From: Bacillota bacterium
GTDB lineage: Bacteria > Bacillota > Clostridia > Lachnospirales > Lachnospiraceae
NCBI GenBank assembly: GCA_023409835.1
Contig: JAEYQV010000055.1
Location: 1 to 7,719 of the forward strand
DNA: 7,719 nucleotides
Direction of reading: 5' to 3'
Shown here one piece after another: positions 7,120-7,719 of the stretch. A model generated the notes under the pieces. That model was given only the letters and a program-made list of their open reading frames with translations. It did no database searches and was not told the DNA's origin. The position numbers were made by a program, and so were the translations under genes. Positions within the stretch are counted from its first letter, which is position 1. Every line of letters starts with the position of its first letter.

Positions 7120-7362
7120 CTATAAAGCAGACAGGACATGCTCTTGAAAGAAGCTATGAAAATTGTCTTTGGATATTCCGCAGATGATATCGTCATTAAT
7201 CTTTACGGATACACCGTCGGTACATCTGCCCAGACAAAAGGCAGCAGAGAGGTTGATTCGATCCTCCAGGTGGTTAACAGATATTGCCTCCTTCATCAGC
7301 TGAATGATATCATAAGAGCCTTTGATATGGCAGGAGCTTCCTACACAGATATAGATATTCAT
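7120..7362 (-). CDS. Thioredoxin-like [2Fe-2S] ferredoxin (NuoE-type)
   Basis: An 80-aa protein with the four-cysteine pattern of thioredoxin-fold [2Fe-2S] ferredoxins and NuoE/HydC C-termini: C6-x4-C11 in ICVGSSCHIKGS and C43-x3-C47 in FCLGRCTDG. The length covers just the ferredoxin domain, without the helical N-terminus of full NuoE subunits. It is a probable small electron carrier or docking subunit for the hydrogenases encoded downstream. As the first gene of the operon it follows the promoter at 7415-7443 with a leader of about 46 nt. The ATG is the only usable start: the frame closes with TAA two codons upstream. The best Shine-Dalgarno, GGAAGG at 7376-7381, is unusually far away (13 nt), with a small hairpin filling the gap. 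Confidence 0.88.
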   Translation of the reverse strand: MNIYICVGSSCHIKGSYDIIQLMKEAISVNHLEDRINLSAAFCLGRCTDGVSVKINDDIICGISKDNFHSFFQEHVLSAL

Positions 7363-7375
7363 TGGTTACACCAAT
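7361..7375 (-). promoter_or_regulatory. Palindrome between SD and ATG of ferredoxin gene
   Basis: ATTGGT-GTA-ACCAAT is a perfect 6-bp inverted repeat with a 3-nt centre. It fills the space between GGAAGG (7376-7381) and the ATG (7360-7362) and takes in the first two bases of the start codon. In RNA it would hide the AUG or bring a distant Shine-Dalgarno closer; in DNA it could be an operator. Confidence 0.4.
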
Positions 7376-7414
7376 CCTTCCGGTTTTAATAGTTGTTTCA
7401 ATCGGGTCTTCCTA

Positions 7415-7443
7415 ACTATACAACATTGTTAAATATTTGTCAA
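7415..7443 (-). promoter_or_regulatory. Sigma-A promoter of the hydrogenase operon
   Basis: On the minus strand TTGACA (consensus -35, complement at 7438-7443), a 17-bp spacer and TATAGT (-10, complement at 7415-7420) form a strong housekeeping promoter. Transcription should begin near 7408 and run leftwards through the ferredoxin gene, hydS, the phosphatase and the hydrogenase. No other strong promoter is evident before 2714. Confidence 0.75.
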
Positions 7444-7447
7444 TGTT
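7422..7447. promoter_or_regulatory. Rex-like palindromic operator over the -35 and spacer
   Basis: A 26-bp palindrome with 11 of 13 base pairs symmetric (arms AACATTG/CAATGTT, centre AAATATTT). Its central 18 bp at 7426-7443, TTGTTAAATATTTGTCAA, matches the clostridial Rex consensus TTGTTAA-N4-TTAACAA perfectly in one half and at 5 of 7 positions in the other, with the same centre. It overlaps the -35 and most of the spacer, so a bound protein would repress. Rex is an NADH/NAD+-sensing repressor of fermentation genes; the assignment is inferred from the motif, and another dimeric regulator is possible. Confidence 0.5.
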
Positions 7448-7472
7448 AAAAAATACAATAGTTCCATAATCA

Positions 7473-7497
7473 AAGCCCGGGTAGCCATACCGGGTTT
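7473..7497. repeat. GC-rich hairpin upstream of hydrogenase promoter
   Basis: AAGCCCGG and CCGGGTTT can form an 8-bp stem (one G-T pair) around a 9-nt loop. T-runs on either side are short, so it is at best a weak bidirectional terminator. It may be a back-up to the terminator at 7578-7625. Confidence 0.35.
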
Positions 7498-7577
7498 ATA
7501 CTCTGCCTGGTATTACTATTTGAAATTAAACGGAGGAAAAAAGGGTTAAGGAGATTTGATATTGCTTTTCACCTCAC

Positions 7578-7625
7578 AAAAAAGGATGAGTCCCGGGTTT
7601 TCTGCAGCATTCCCTACTCATCCTT
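7578..7625 (-). terminator. Intrinsic terminator of the right-edge gene
   Basis: On the minus strand AAGGATGAGT and ACTCATCCTT make a perfect 10-bp stem (7582-7591 with 7616-7625) around a 24-nt loop in which GGG/CCC can also pair. The stem runs into six T residues (A-run 7578-7583 on plus). It lies about 33 bp after the stop codon at 7659. Confidence 0.75.
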
Positions 7626-7658
7626 CTTCAATCTATAATTTATCATATTAATGCTTGC

Positions 7659-7719
7659 TTATTCATTTAAGCCGATTTTTGATTGCAGATAATCCTCATT
7701 TAGCTTTATTACCCTAGTC
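7659..7719 (-). CDS. 3' end of a minus-strand gene (partial, unknown)
   Basis: An open frame enters from the right edge and ends with TAA at 7659-7661, giving 19 C-terminal residues, TRVIKLNEDYLQSKIGLNE. The residue mix looks protein-like, and a strong intrinsic terminator in the same orientation follows shortly after the stop. Only the tail is present, so the product cannot be named. Confidence 0.5.
   Translation of the reverse strand, partial: TRVIKLNEDYLQSKIGLNE

Noticed and set aside
7562..7651. 29-codon plus-strand frame beginning TTG after an AAGGAG-like site.
   Set aside because: It runs through both arms of the minus-strand terminator stem, has a TTG start and does not look like a known protein; a chance frame is more likely.

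Overview
The window looks like chromosomal DNA of a fermentative anaerobic member of the Clostridia, most likely Lachnospiraceae or a close relative. The reasons are the two [FeFe]-hydrogenase-type proteins, the SpoIIE-type phosphatase, the short single-span Gram-positive signal peptidases, the DUF3842-type protein, strong purine-rich ribosome binding sites and moderate-to-low GC. This placement is inferred from gene content only.

Left part (1-2584): an alpha/beta-fold hydrolase (minus strand) is divergent from a tandem pair of type I signal peptidase paralogues (plus strand), which have a near-consensus sigma-A promoter. The pair runs convergently, with only 3 bp between stop codons, into a small DUF3842-type gene (minus strand) that has its own extended -10 promoter. 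The first 158 bases hold no convincing gene but contain an 88-nt nest of inverted repeats.

Right part (2714-7443): a minus-strand operon transcribed leftwards in the order thioredoxin-like [2Fe-2S] ferredoxin (80 aa), HydS-type PAS-containing [FeFe] hydrogenase (561 aa), SpoIIE/PP2C-type phosphatase with an unassigned C-terminal domain (390 aa, overlapping hydS by 8 nt), and a group B-like monomeric [FeFe] hydrogenase (about 475 aa). The promoter (TTGACA, 17-bp spacer, TATAGT at 7415-7443) is overlain by a 26-bp imperfect palindrome whose core resembles an operator of the NADH-responsive repressor Rex. Hairpins sit next to the ribosome binding sites of the ferredoxin gene and of hydS. At the right edge a minus-strand reading frame ends at 7659 and is followed by an intrinsic terminator, which insulates the hydrogenase operon.

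Working model (inference): HydS senses H2 or redox state through an H-cluster and passes the signal through its PAS/coiled-coil end to the co-translated phosphatase. The phosphatase would act on an unseen phosphoprotein or kinase to adjust hydrogen metabolism, and the downstream hydrogenase is either a target or a partner. A related hydS/phosphatase/hydA2 arrangement is known from Ruminococcus albus, so the broad system is not new. The phosphatase's C-terminal domain, the cis-regulatory structures and the details of the HydS active site are the least explained parts.
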